Shown here in pieces: positions 1 to 9,975 of a DNA stretch of 64,000 nucleotides (positions are counted from its first letter, which is position 1; each line of letters starts with the position of its first letter). The position numbers and the translations under genes are program-made. This DNA is from Labia minor (taxonomy: Eukaryota; Arthropoda; Insecta; Dermaptera; Spongiphoridae): the NCBI GenBank assembly GCA_963082975.1, contig OY720349.1, positions 48,403,962-48,467,961 on the forward strand, read 5' to 3'. The notes beneath the pieces are model-generated. The model had not been told where the DNA came from, did not search any database, and was given only the letters and a program-made list of their open reading frames with translations.

Positions 1-1600
1 GGGAGCCCGAATCATGTTGATTGAAGAGATACATTTTTTTTCTGTTGATTCTTTTCAGCTTTATTTTATGATAAAAAGCTTTTTTTTCTTTAATAATAGC
101 TTTCAGGACAAGTAAATCAGTGGTGAATAGTTGACACCCCCCATCGAGTTGACTGAAAAAAGGTGCTCGAAACATACCCCCAGCAGGAACCCTTTCCGAG
201 GGTGAGGGTTTTTGGGTGAGGGGACCCGGAGATGTGTCAGGAGCATTTCGAATTTTGATTGGTAGTGTGTGTTTGAAAGCAAGTAATGAACTTGATGTCT
301 GTCCTTTCCATTCAGGGGTGGGGATGCTGTAAAAACAAAAAGCTCCTGGAGATTTGGAGTCGGATTTTTATTCATAATTATGAATTTTTCTTATAAAATT
401 TAAACTTAATCACACATCGATCACATTCTCATTCATATATACATATACATATATATATATACATGATTTTCGAAATAATATCAAAAATGGTTTCTTGGAA
501 GTTGAAACATAGGAATATTTTGGACAGCTCTGATCCCATATTGAAAGACATAAATTATAATTTAATTTTTTTTTTTCTTAATTAATTTGACTTTAATATC
601 TAATCTGTATGTATAGAGACAGTGGGATGAGTCATTTTCGTATAATTTGATTTATATCCAAGCAAACAGAGAGAAAAAAAAATTGGTGGCACACAACTCC
701 TTAATTTATGAATGATTCTAAAAACTCTTCTAAACGGTCATTAATGGCTGGATTGTCACTAATTAGTTTTACTTCTTTAACGAGATCATTTGGAAACAAA
801 CTCGATTTTTTTATTATATATTTCAAGGAGTATTTGTATGCAAACTATGTTTGTTCTACTTAGCATTCGGGTTCACAAAAAAAAAAAAAAAAAAACTAAC
901 AAAAGACCAGCTCTTCTATAAATCTGAGACTTCTCCTTCTCTAATTGCATATAAATTTTATTTATTTTTGTTTTTCTATAAAAGAGAAAATTCATTAAAT
1001 CGTTCTTTTGTTCTGATAATTAAAAAGAAAACGCTGCAAGGGACTTACACGGCTGGCGACATTTTCTTAAAAGAGAAGCAAAAACCTGTCGCCACTGAAA
1101 CAATAGATGAACAACTTCAACGTAAATGATAGGGATTTATTACAACAAGTTCTTTTTTAACCCCTGTTAGATGTTGAAGTTGATTTTTATCTTAAAAATA
1201 AATGGTGTGACACCCAAAGGTTGTTGCCTCTAACTTTGTTTCTAACTGTCCGACACTTGTCTAATTTCGGGGTTTAAAATTCTTGAATAATGAAAGAAAA
1301 AAATGTAAACAGGCGAGTGGTAAGAAGTTTCTTTTGTTTTTTTTGTATTTATAAAAGAACTAAAAAAAATATAACACATACTCATTAAAAGTGAATTTTT
1401 GTTTTAATTCTGATTAATAAGATCAAAGTGATTGAACAATTCGCAAAAGTGCCTTTTTCGTACCAGCTACCAAGCAATTTATTTAATTTTGTTCAAACAG
1501 CATTTGTTAGTTAAACATTGAAAGCTTTTTAATTTCGAATATTAACGATTCTCAAACATTAATAATTTGAGAAATAGATTAACATGATAAAAGGAAAAAA
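1..1600. other. AT-rich non-coding stretch with two islands
   Basis: No gene is supported. Positions about 95-360 and 1030-1310 are less AT-rich and more complex than the surroundings. The first contains C-rich tracts and a short open frame on the minus strand that resembles no family I know. The rest is poly-A/T-rich DNA with a TATA run near 440-465 and an A-tract at about 879-896. The islands could be regulatory or decayed repeat sequence; nothing seen decides between these. Confidence 0.5.
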
Positions 1601-1785
1601 AAAAGCAAAATGTGCAGCATCGTACACGTGGCGGAAGTGAAACTTCTTACAATCTAGAGAATAAGATAAATTTTAGTTGAGAGTGTGAGTGAGAGAGAAA
1701 TAGAGAAAAATAAAGGGATCATTTCGAAAGACATATAACAGTATAAAATTTTCGTAACAAATATTCGCTTTATTATTATTATTAT

Positions 1786-2200
1786 CTACTCTATCATCAT
1801 ATCTACATTGCCTGTACTATTGTCGGTTGGTGCTTCAATTGGTAATACTGATATTAATGGCTTGTGATAACTAAAATAAGATATATATGTTCGTGATTCG
1901 ACATTTTCTATATAACGTGTAAAAACAGCATCTATTGTAGTTCCAGATTTTGTTGTTGATTCCTTGGGATCGTTATTTATAAGCAGACCAAATGTTTCTT
2001 GAAGAAAGTTGATCAACGGCAACGAATCATCAGATCCAAAATTTACATTAAAATCTCCCCCGAGAATTAGAGGGATTTTATCTTCGCCTCGTTCAAGTGC
2101 ATTAGCACCTGTGTGGCTATAAACCAGTAGTGAACGGTGTATGAAATAAATAATATCGTCTAAATTTTGGTCGTTATTTTTTTTTGGCATAGTGAAATCT
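1786..2200 (-). pseudogene. Helentron-type endonuclease domain fragment
   Basis: The minus-strand frame, open from 2355 to the stop at 1786, contains the motif LILGGDFNVNF followed by TTIDAVFTRYIE and ISYFSYHKPL. This matches the C-terminal endonuclease/exonuclease/phosphatase-type domain attached to Pif1-like helicases in Helentrons: a GDFN box, then a conserved TTIDAVF segment and a catalytic-type His. Only about the last 130 residues look like this family; residues before about 2200 do not, so the given start is not a real gene start. The fragment is cut off from any helicase by sequence replacement to its right. It is probably non-functional. The family call is from memory of motif order. 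Confidence 0.6.
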
Positions 2201-2420
2201 GTGGAGTAGAGAAAAGCAGTTTTAAATGCAATAATAATTTTAAATCGATTTAGTAGTGTTAAAGTAATGTTGAGATTCGGATAAATAACGTGAATGGTCA
2301 TCGACGCACATAACTGTATGTGTTGGCGTGTGAATCGCCGACCATGTTCACACACACAATTACATGCGTCGGTATGCGTGCACGCTGTATATTTGACTTG
2401 AGAATTTTAATTATTTCACG

Positions 2421-2446
2421 ATATATATATATATATATATATATAA
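2421..2446. repeat. (TA)n microsatellite
   Basis: A TA run lies immediately left of the short element that begins at 2459. Helitron-like insertions favour AT/TT-rich targets, so this may simply be the target site. Confidence 0.85.
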
Positions 2447-2458
2447 ATATCAATTTTT

Positions 2459-2573
2459 ACTATCTCGCCAGAGATAGTATTGCGATCACGAAAATTTTCG
2501 ATGTTGAGATTTTGATGTTTTTATACGTTTTGAAGGTTCCTGAATCATTTTCACTAAGGTTGAGAAAAATGTC

Positions 2574-2619
<46 letters not shown>

Positions 2620-3086
2620 GGCAAGATTACGCAAAAACGGTTTGAGCTAGAATGATGAAATTTGGTACATGGACATTATTCAAAATTCATAGTTTTCTAT
2701 CAACTTTTGAGAAATGTAGGTCAACCGGAAGAGGGTCATTACCTACAACGTTTTGATTTTTTTTCCTCTAAAGTGACCGTAAAAATAAAGATATATGTTT
2801 GATAATTTTTCACATGATTAATAATTGTATAAAACTGCTATATATAGAATTTCAGCTTGATTGATTCGCTAAAATTACCAGAATTAATTTTTTAACACTG
2901 CAAATCTCACGCGCCAACACGTAACGTGGTGCCATCAACAAAAAGCCAAACATGCGCTGATTTAATATTTATTATTTATTATTTATAATTTATAATTAAT
3001 TAAATTTAATTTAAATATAATATATTATATTATTTAATCCAATTCTCAAATTGCGAGATAGTCGAGTGGAGACACTCCAGCTAATT
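2459..3086 (+). mobile_element. Helentron-like short element, ACTATCTC family, copy 1
   Basis: The element starts with ACTATCTCGC at 2459, which forms a small hairpin with GAGATAGT at 2471-2478. The same sequence returns inverted near the other end as GCGAGATAGT (3053-3062), followed at once by a hairpin GAGTG-GAGA-CACTC (3064-3077) and the tail CCAGCTAATT. A (GT)n/TATG microsatellite lies at about 2580-2615, then the core TGATGAAATTTGGTAC and ACCGGAAG. Short terminal plus subterminal inverted repeats, a central microsatellite and a 3' hairpin are the known layout of Helentron-derived non-autonomous elements (HINE, DINE-1, mini-me). Two further copies occur in the window. It has no coding capacity. 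Confidence 0.7.
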
Positions 3087-3148
3087 ATATATGACTTAAC
3101 TAGCGCGCATGCGCGCCATGGACTTTGGACCTAGCGAGAGGGTATTAG

Positions 3149-3286
3149 AACGAAAGACAGCACAAAAGCAACACGCAGATAGCCTCTTTCTCAAAGACGA
3201 AAGACCGGACAAAAGAAAGACCCAGATAGCCTCTCTCTCAAGAACGAAACACCGCACAAAAGAGAGACGGAGATAGAGGCTATCTC
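3149..3286. repeat. Three tandem degenerate units of about 47 bp
   Basis: Three consecutive units share the order ACGAAAGAC/CACC, then CACAAAAG, then AGAC or ACGC, then CAGATAG, then CCTCT..CTC. They begin near 3149, 3197 and 3243. They lie inside the Helentron-like block, between two strong palindromes. Divergence between units is moderate, so the array is old or under no constraint. No function is known to me. Confidence 0.7.
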
Positions 3287-3420
3287 ATTCTCACTCGTTA
3301 TATCTATATCTTTTTTCTCTCTTGCGTTTCGTAACGCGTTACGAAATTTCAATTTTTCAATTCACTCTCCATTCTCAACCAAATGTCAGGACGCCGCTAA
3401 AGAAGTTTCACTTCAAAAAA

Positions 3421-3634
3421 AAAATCAATTCTCACTGAGATATTTTTTTTACAGTATTTCAATGAAATATTAACATGACTTCATCATATATAAATGTATA
3501 CAAATGTATTAACACGTAAAATACAAATAAATTAAAAAATTAAATAATTAATTAAATTTTAGTAAATGATTTCGAAGAATTCGTTAAAAACAATAATTAC
3601 GAACCATATAATAAATATTTATTTTTAGATTAAT
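3421..3634. other. AT-rich spacer
   Basis: Low-complexity A/T sequence between the Helentron-like block and the TTAA-flanked MITE. I see no gene, RNA or repeat boundary in it. Confidence 0.5.
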
Positions 3635-3871
3635 TAACACACTATGAGCGGGGCGGGTATTTGTACCGGTTGCGGGGACTGCCACTTATAAGCGGGGCGT
3701 TGCCACTTATATAATATATATTTTCCCTTGTGTCACTTAAAATTACTTATTTTAAACGATAACTAATATATATCCCTCATATAAGTAGCAACGGGTATAA
3801 ATACCCGCCTCGCTTATAAGTGGCAGTCCCCGCAACGGGTACAAATACCCGCCCCGCTCATAGTGTGTTAA
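3635..3871 (+). mobile_element. piggyBac-like MITE, copy 1 (237 bp with TTAA)
   Basis: The element is flanked on both sides by TTAA, the invariant piggyBac target. Its terminal inverted repeats begin CACACTATGAGCGGGGCGGG and are at least 35 bp long, ending with GCAACGGGTACAAATACCCG in the right arm. The right half holds two direct copies of a motif with CGGGTA-AAATACCCGCCCCGCT, so the ends are themselves made of small palindromes. Compared with copy 2 at 15765, this copy has an extra segment of about 29 bp containing GGGGACTGCCACTTATAAGC. There is no coding capacity. The GC-rich arms stand out strongly in AT-rich DNA. Confidence 0.8.
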
Positions 3872-4768
3872 TATATCTATGTTTCTTTGTTTTAATGTAA
3901 CGTACATAACCGTTATGTAATAAACAGAAGTCTCTGATTATCTATTATAGTATATAATCGTGCTTTTCAATAAGAAGAGACAGCCGCGTGATCGATGCAA
4001 CTCATTAGATGAGAGTCTATCATCCGCCAGGCCGCCTTTTGCTACAAATCAGCCATGTAGTGGTGTTGGTTCATCTATTTTCCCGCCCGATGGCATTATT
4101 CCCTCTGTTTTGTAATATTTGTTTCTCTCTTGTTTGCGATGCCTTCAAGCTTTACGAAAACCCTTTTAAAGAGAGAAACTCACTCGTGGCACCATTCATT
4201 GCTCAATGAGCTGACTGACAGTTCCACCTCTGAAAGTGTGAGTTCTTGGATAGAAGCAGGAGAAAACCCCATCTACTACCCGCTCCATCCCTCCTCGTAC
4301 TTTTACAACGCTGCTAAATAGTTATCAATATTGGGGTCATCACGATTCTACTTTTCTCAACGACCCCTATTGACCTTGTGTTCAAGTTTGAAGTGACATA
4401 ATCATTTCTAAATTTCAATGACATATGATAAACAAAAGAAAAGATCACGTTTTAAAAAATATTCCTGTTTAAATATGAGATTCTATTGGATCAAATTCTC
4501 ACTTAAAACCAGTTGTTTAATTTTATAGTCAGCCACCACCATAATACTGACTTTTTGTGATATTCAATTTGTTAGAAAAAATAATTATTCTTTGACAAAA
4601 CATTATAAAATTTAAATTAATTAAAAAATTTAAAAACAAAAAATTTTACAAAATTAATTTAAAAATGAAAAATGCCACAGGTTAATATATTAAAATTAAA
4701 ATATTTTGAAGAAAATTTTAAATTAGAAATTTTTTTTTTAATTTTAAAAAACACCATCAAACAATTTT
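3872..4768. other. Non-coding: island 3975-4410, then AT desert
   Basis: About 3975-4410 is a balanced-composition segment with two overlapping short open frames (up to 66 codons) that resemble nothing I know and lack codon-like structure. From 4410 on, the sequence is A/T-rich. The island may be regulatory or unique ancestral sequence. Confidence 0.45.
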
Positions 4769-4925
4769 AACGGAATTTTGTAAATAAAACCACATATTGA
4801 TATTTGTTATTGTAAATTTATTCAAAAAATACAAAAATTTACACAACGTTTCGATTGCTATTTCTGCAATCCCAAATTCCGTTATAAATAAAAACAACCA
4901 CCAAAGTTTTAATAATTTAATACCT
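4769..4925 (+). repeat. Fold-back repeat, copy 1 (one arm, deleted)
   Basis: This carries the 5' arm of the fold-back family seen complete at 23997-24331: AACGGAATTTTGTAAAT, then ACACAACGTTTCGATTGC, then TTCTGCAATC. After this it jumps directly to TTCCGTTATAAATAAAAACA and ACCACCAAAG. The central spacer and most of the second arm are missing. The outer flank (ATAAATAAAAACAACCACC) is retained as in copy 2, giving the same orientation. Confidence 0.8.
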
Positions 4926-7324
4926 TAATAACAATATTTTGTTATTTTTCTGTGAGAATAAAAATATTTTATTAATTAAGATTTTCATTTATAATTTTTT
5001 TTTTTATGAAAATGAATTTATATTTAAAATATATATGATAATTTACTCAAAATATACTAAATATACTAAAAAAAAATTAAATAATATGCATAAAAACAAA
5101 AACAAAAAATATTAGAAATTGATGATAATTAGCTAGATATTTCTATATAATTAATAAAAATATGATCAGAGAATACATTTTCCTGATGAATATTAAATAA
5201 AAGCAAATTAAGTTTATCGTTGAATATCTTTAGAAAAGTGTTCTAATTTTAGTAAAGTACTTTTTTATATGAATTTTATCACTTTTTTTTAACTTTCTAT
5301 ATAGAAAATATTTTTTCTTCTGCAATTTATTATTATTATTATTATTTTGTTTCGAAAAAGGCTTTCCGGAATATAATATTTTGGCAAATTAGCGGGAGAG
5401 CATATCCATTTTAGATTATTAGAGCTATTAGTTGAGAGAAGAGCTTAAAGCCAACACTCCATTAAAGATGGCTCCCTTACCGGGAAAGAAAGAGTGACTG
5501 CCTGTCCATCTCCCTCGAATCATCCCTACTCAAGGTTCGATAATGGCCAACTAATGGACTATCAGTAAGCACTCTGTTTTAACGTCATCTCTCTTATCAC
5601 TAAAGCTCATCGATCAATCTCACTTGAAAAAATCGCCTCATAATAGCTGGACATTGATTGCCAAGTTTTTTTCTCACCCTTGAAAAACAAATATAAATCT
5701 TTAAAAAATAATATAAAAAAAAAAAAAAAATTGAGGAAAAATTTAATTCTAAGTGGGGTTAAAATTTTCTAGTAAATTATTTTGACGATATAAATACAAT
5801 TAAAAAATTTTACCCTTCGAAAAAATTAATTTTATGTACGTAATTGTTTTTTAAGGGAATTTTTTTTTAATTAATTTACATTTTAAAAATAATTATCTCG
5901 TAACCAGACGCCATACGAATGAGAATCTGATTTAAATTTATTATTTAAATTAATTTAAAAAAAAAATATTTTTCTCAAATTTTTATATTAAACTTGAGAC
6001 TTTTTAATCTGTTAATATTAATTAATATTAAATCTTCAAACCTAAGAGACCATTTTGTCGGTCTTTCTCCTTATAATATTTCATATTATACATATAAAGA
6101 ATAAATAAAAGAAAGAAAATGAATGAGAAAATAGTTTATTAGTATAAAAAATATCAAAAATAACAATAATCTATATTTATATATTCCTTTTTTTAAAATA
6201 ACAACATTCACTAGTGAAAATTATGAAATGTGGCATAAATTCTCTCAATAAATGAAAAAAAAAGTATTAATTAAATTAACATAAAATGAAGATTTAATAT
6301 TTTTAAACATGAAACTTTAATTTGTTATTCTCATAAAAACAATAACAACAATACTTAGTTAATTAAAAAATAAATTAATTTAAAATATTGACTTTTGGTA
6401 ATATTATGGTATTTTTATTTCCATCTCTACAAAGTTATAATTTATGGCTGATGGAAATTCTTCTATAAATTAGACTGGTCTTAAAGAGTTTATGTGGTAT
6501 TAAAGAGAACAAAAACTTACCAAAGAAGAGAATAATATATATTGTTTATTGCTTGTGCTTACCTGAAACAACAAGGAGAGACATTTGAGAATTAATAATT
6601 ATATTAGATACAAGAAGAAAGTACATGAAGATTATTATTATAATAATGTAGGTCTTAAGGAGTTTTATATGAAACATCGTTAGAATGGAGAAGAGGAAGA
6701 GGGAATGTTCATTACCCCAAGTTATGTTAATGAATAAATAGGAGTATCATTTCCAACCTAACCCCACGCAATCGGTAACAACTTGAAAATTCACCATTTA
6801 AAAATGTATTTATTTTTCATAAGAGGTTCGAGTTTTGTCACTTGAACTATAAAATCTAATTTTGTTCAAATCATATTACTTAATTTCATCTCTTCTCATC
6901 CGTTCAAGCGACTTGAAGGTCCTTAGAGAGTTTACTATAAGCGTCAACCTGTTGACAGCACCAAAGTTTCCATCAAGTTTGGGAATCCACTACAACTCTA
7001 TCCCGCTACCTCGCATACAACTCTCACAATTCTCACTCACCCATTCCTCTTCCCTACCTTTATTCTTTTCAATAACAAACGCTATACAAAACCAAATATA
7101 CTAGGAAGTTAGTCCAAATTATTCCTAATTATCAGACTGATAAATAGGTAATTGTTTTCTAATTTTAAATATATATAATATTTTGGTGTGTATGTAATAT
7201 CTATTTATATAATCCCTTTAGTCTAAAAAAACATAGCCCCGCAATCTGGTCGGTGGGTTTAGGTTACCAGTGTAGATTACAAACGAAAAGTTGTTTTAAA
7301 CTGATATTCGTATTTATACTTATA
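4926..7324. other. AT-rich non-coding stretch with islands
   Basis: Mostly A/T-rich. Islands of higher complexity lie at about 5380-5680 and 6750-7110. The second includes an 80-codon open frame (6862-7104) rich in Ser/Leu/Pro that matches no family I recognise. ATT repeats occur near 5328-5347. No gene is supported. Confidence 0.45.
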
Positions 7325-7855
7325 TAATAGGTTGTTCAGAAAGTATTTTGTTTTATTCGCAAGGTGATTTAATTATATTTTTTAGAACACAACTTCACAC
7401 TTAAGCCGCATAATCATAATATAATATATTTTGAGAGCTGAGGGTTGTGTGAGAATAAATTCAAGTAATTTTAAGCAAAAGTTTTTGGATTATGCCAGTT
7501 GAAATGTAAGAGCAATAAGCAGCATTTTCGTCGTATTTTAATTTTTTATATAGAAAAGATAAAAATACTGTTCAAGTCAGAAAGAAATAACGGATGAAGA
7601 AGTTGTTTTGACAATAGGCCGGTGCCAGAACTGTCTGTAAAATTTAGATACGACAATTTTGATGTTGAAAATGTACCACGTACTGGAAGGCCGGTTGAAA
7701 CTGATAAAGAACGGCAAAACATTACTTCAAAGGAAGAGGTTACAAAAATAATATGTATCAGTTTTTTGCAAGCAAAATTTATCCATTATATAAAAATTGA
7801 CTTCAGTTTTTACAAAAAAAAAAAAAAAAGAAATTACTTTCCGAACAACCCAATA
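7325..7855 (+). mobile_element. mariner element relic
   Basis: The ends match as inverted repeats: GGTTGTTCAGAAAGTA at the left and, on the other strand, GGGTTGTTCGGAAAGTAATT at the right. TA dinucleotides sit at both borders (7325-7326, 7854-7855). Between them is a decayed N-terminal transposase part at 7492-7740. The catalytic region is deleted and replaced by low-complexity sequence and an A-tract. The TIR type is that of mariner elements of the irritans/mellifera kind. It is inactive. Confidence 0.8.
7492..7740 (+). pseudogene. mariner transposase N-terminal remnant
   Basis: Reading through stops and frameshifts from the ATG at 7492 gives MPVEM at the start and, in another frame near 7639, KFRYDNFDVENVPRTGRPVE. 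The latter corresponds to the linker after the second helix-turn-helix of mariner transposases (FRSGDFDLEDAPRSGRPVE type). Several in-frame stops lie between the two. The catalytic DD34D region is absent. Confidence 0.75.
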
Positions 7856-7867
7856 TATTCCTGGCAT

Positions 7868-8251
7868 CAGAGGAGGATTAAACGCCGGACGGACCGGGCG
7901 GCCGCCCGGGGCCCACCGAAACCTAAATAAAAATATTTCCTTAAAAAAAATTTAAAAAAACTGTTGAGTTTATGGCTAATCGGAGTTTAAATAAAACAAG
8001 TTATTCTTGATACAGATCTTTATTGATCAACAGATCTTTACTTAATCTAACTTAAGAAAAAATAATCAATTTTGGGTCTCGGCGACCACAGTAAAAATTA
8101 TGTATTTTTTACATCAGTACTATATATGTAAGTATAAAACAGCCCAAATTATAATATAAACAAAATTTGCCTTTCAATTATAATTGTAAATAACAGAGGG
8201 CCCATTTCAATTTTACCGCCCGGGGCCCCCAATCAACTTAATCCGCCACTG
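7868..8251 (+). mobile_element. hAT-type MITE with perfect 8-bp target duplication
   Basis: The ends are CAGAGGAGGATTAA and its imperfect complement TTAATCCGCCACTG, flanked by the identical 8-mer CCTGGCAT (7860-7867 and 8252-8259). CAG...CTG ends and 8-bp duplications are diagnostic of hAT elements. The subterminal segments are strikingly GC-rich (GGGCGGCCGCCCGGGGCCC at the left, GCCCGGGGCCCCC at the right), while the middle is AT-rich and non-coding. The element landed 13 bp from the end of the mariner relic. Confidence 0.9.
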
Positions 8252-8259
8252 CCTGGCAT

Positions 8260-9744
8260 GCCACAAAAAGTAAAAATCGGGAATGCTATTTTACATCAGT
8301 GATTTAACACTGCTTTGCTATTTTTCTATTGATATTATCGTTTCATCTCTCTGTATCAAATAAAATTATATTTAGTATCAGAAAAATACAATTCAATTTG
8401 AATATTACATTTTTTTATAATTTAGATAATCAATGCTTACATATTGTTAATAGCAATAAAATATGGTAAAATTTAAACTATGAATAAATAATTAATATCA
8501 AAAGAAAACTAAAATCACGTAAAATGTAAGCGAAAGTTGTGTGATGCTCTCTTACAAGACTTGTTCAAATATAATTGTTTATTAAATTTAGTTGATTTTG
8601 AGAATTTTAGACCCTTATAATTTAAATTAATACTTATTTGATTAAAATTCTTTATTAATCGGGTTGATAATTTACATTAGTGATTTTACACTGATCAAAA
8701 TAATATTGTTAGATAAAAAATAATTTTAAGAAATTTTAAAATTTAATTAAAATATACACATTAATCTTAGTAGAGGATGAAATCAGAAAAGTCCAATCTA
8801 TTGTGTAATATTGATGATTTTTTTTAAATATCAGGGAATGTATTATTGTCAATAGTTGATGTTTTGCCGTGAATACCCTACTTTTATTTTTTTTACTATT
8901 TAGTAGAATTTTGTAAAAAGTATTTAAATGAATTTATATTCAAATTATATTATTATAAAATAATTAAAAAAAGTATAATAAAAAATATTAAAAAATGTTG
9001 ATATAATTATATATTTTTATTATTATTATTTATATTTTCCATTATTTCAATATTATGTTTAAGAAAGATATATAACAAAAAATGGTCAGAAAAAGTAAAA
9101 CTCTTTTTTTTTCTTTTTAGAGACAGAAACCGACAGAATAAGTTGTAGGCATTGGAATAAATGAACCAAACCGAGTTCTGGAGGGAATCAAAGCAACGCC
9201 TCATTGAACGTGCAAGCGAGTGGGCGTTTTTTAACGCCTGCGTGCAACTTACAAGAGGAGATTTGTAGCGATGGAACTGAGAGAGTTGGTTTCTTCGATC
9301 AAGTTTCCTTTAAGTAAAAGGCAGTCAATTAAAACGGGGCAAAATGAAAATGACAACTTGGAAGTCAAAGTGGTTCCGGATCGATTCCACCCCCCTCACT
9401 TAGCTTATCAATATTAAATTAAATTTTCTTTCACTAGATTTATATTGTTGAATTTCTTTTGCTTTTATCCGCTTCATTCTTACCTTTTGTTATATTTTTC
9501 CTCTTTGATTATATGCTATTATTATTTTCAATGACGATAGTAGTATATACATTACATCTATAGAATGAATAGTAATTTTAATTACAATTCATAATTATCT
9601 TGCTATTCTCCCCACGAATTTTTTTTTTTGTTCTTTCATTCAATTAAGAGTTTCCTAACGGTAAAATAAAAATTATTATAAATATTTTTTTAATTTGTAT
9701 TATATTATTAAAATGTATAAAATGTATCTAAATATCTATCTATA
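8260..9744. other. AT desert with one island
   Basis: A/T-rich throughout, except about 9115-9410. That segment has a balanced composition and contains CAACGCCTC...GGGCGTTTTTTAACGCC-like sequence. No coding or RNA gene is supported. Confidence 0.45.
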
Positions 9745-9752
9745 TTCTAGAC

Positions 9753-9967
9753 CAGAGAGTGGTTCTCAACCTTTTTTGGAGGCACACAAAGAAAAAGATA
9801 AGTGTAAAAGTTTACCATATTGAAAAAAAGTGGTCCCAAAAACGGTTTACCTTTTTTTTAGAAACATATTGAAAAAATTTAGCAAAAAAAGTCGGAAATG
9901 TTTAAGAGTCTCATAATCTCACGGCACTCTTATGAAAATCTCGCGGCACAGTGGTCGAGAATCACTG
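9753..9967 (+). mobile_element. hAT-type MITE (215 bp)
   Basis: The left end CAGAGAGTGGTTCTCAACC and the right end GGTCGAGAATCACTG are imperfect inverted repeats of the classic hAT form CAGNGGTTCTCAA. The flanks TTCTAGAC (9745-9752) and TCCTAGAC (9968-9975) form an 8-bp target duplication with one mismatch. Internal GGCACAC and CGGCAC segments near the ends are also roughly inverted. It is non-coding. Confidence 0.85.
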
Positions 9968-9975
9968 TCCTAGAC

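Larger units (their letters stand above)
1625..3420 (-). mobile_element. Decayed Helentron-like (Helitron2) block
   Basis: The block is bounded by an inverted short motif. GAAGTTTCACTTC lies near the right edge (about 3406-3418) and its complement near the left (about 1635-1647), next to similar GCCGC/GGCGG flanks. Inside are an endonuclease-like coding remnant read on the minus strand, the palindromes GCGCGCATGCGCGC (3103-3116) and TTTCGTAACGCGTTACGAAA (3327-3346), and three tandem units of about 47 bp. Helentrons are known to carry an AP-type endonuclease after Rep/helicase; no Rep or helicase remains here. The block is split by a short Helentron-like element at 2459-3086. Boundaries are inferred. 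Confidence 0.5.

Noticed and set aside
2320..2655. 111-codon plus frame
   Set aside because: It is made by TA and GT microsatellites (Tyr-Ile and Cys-Val runs) inside a mobile element.
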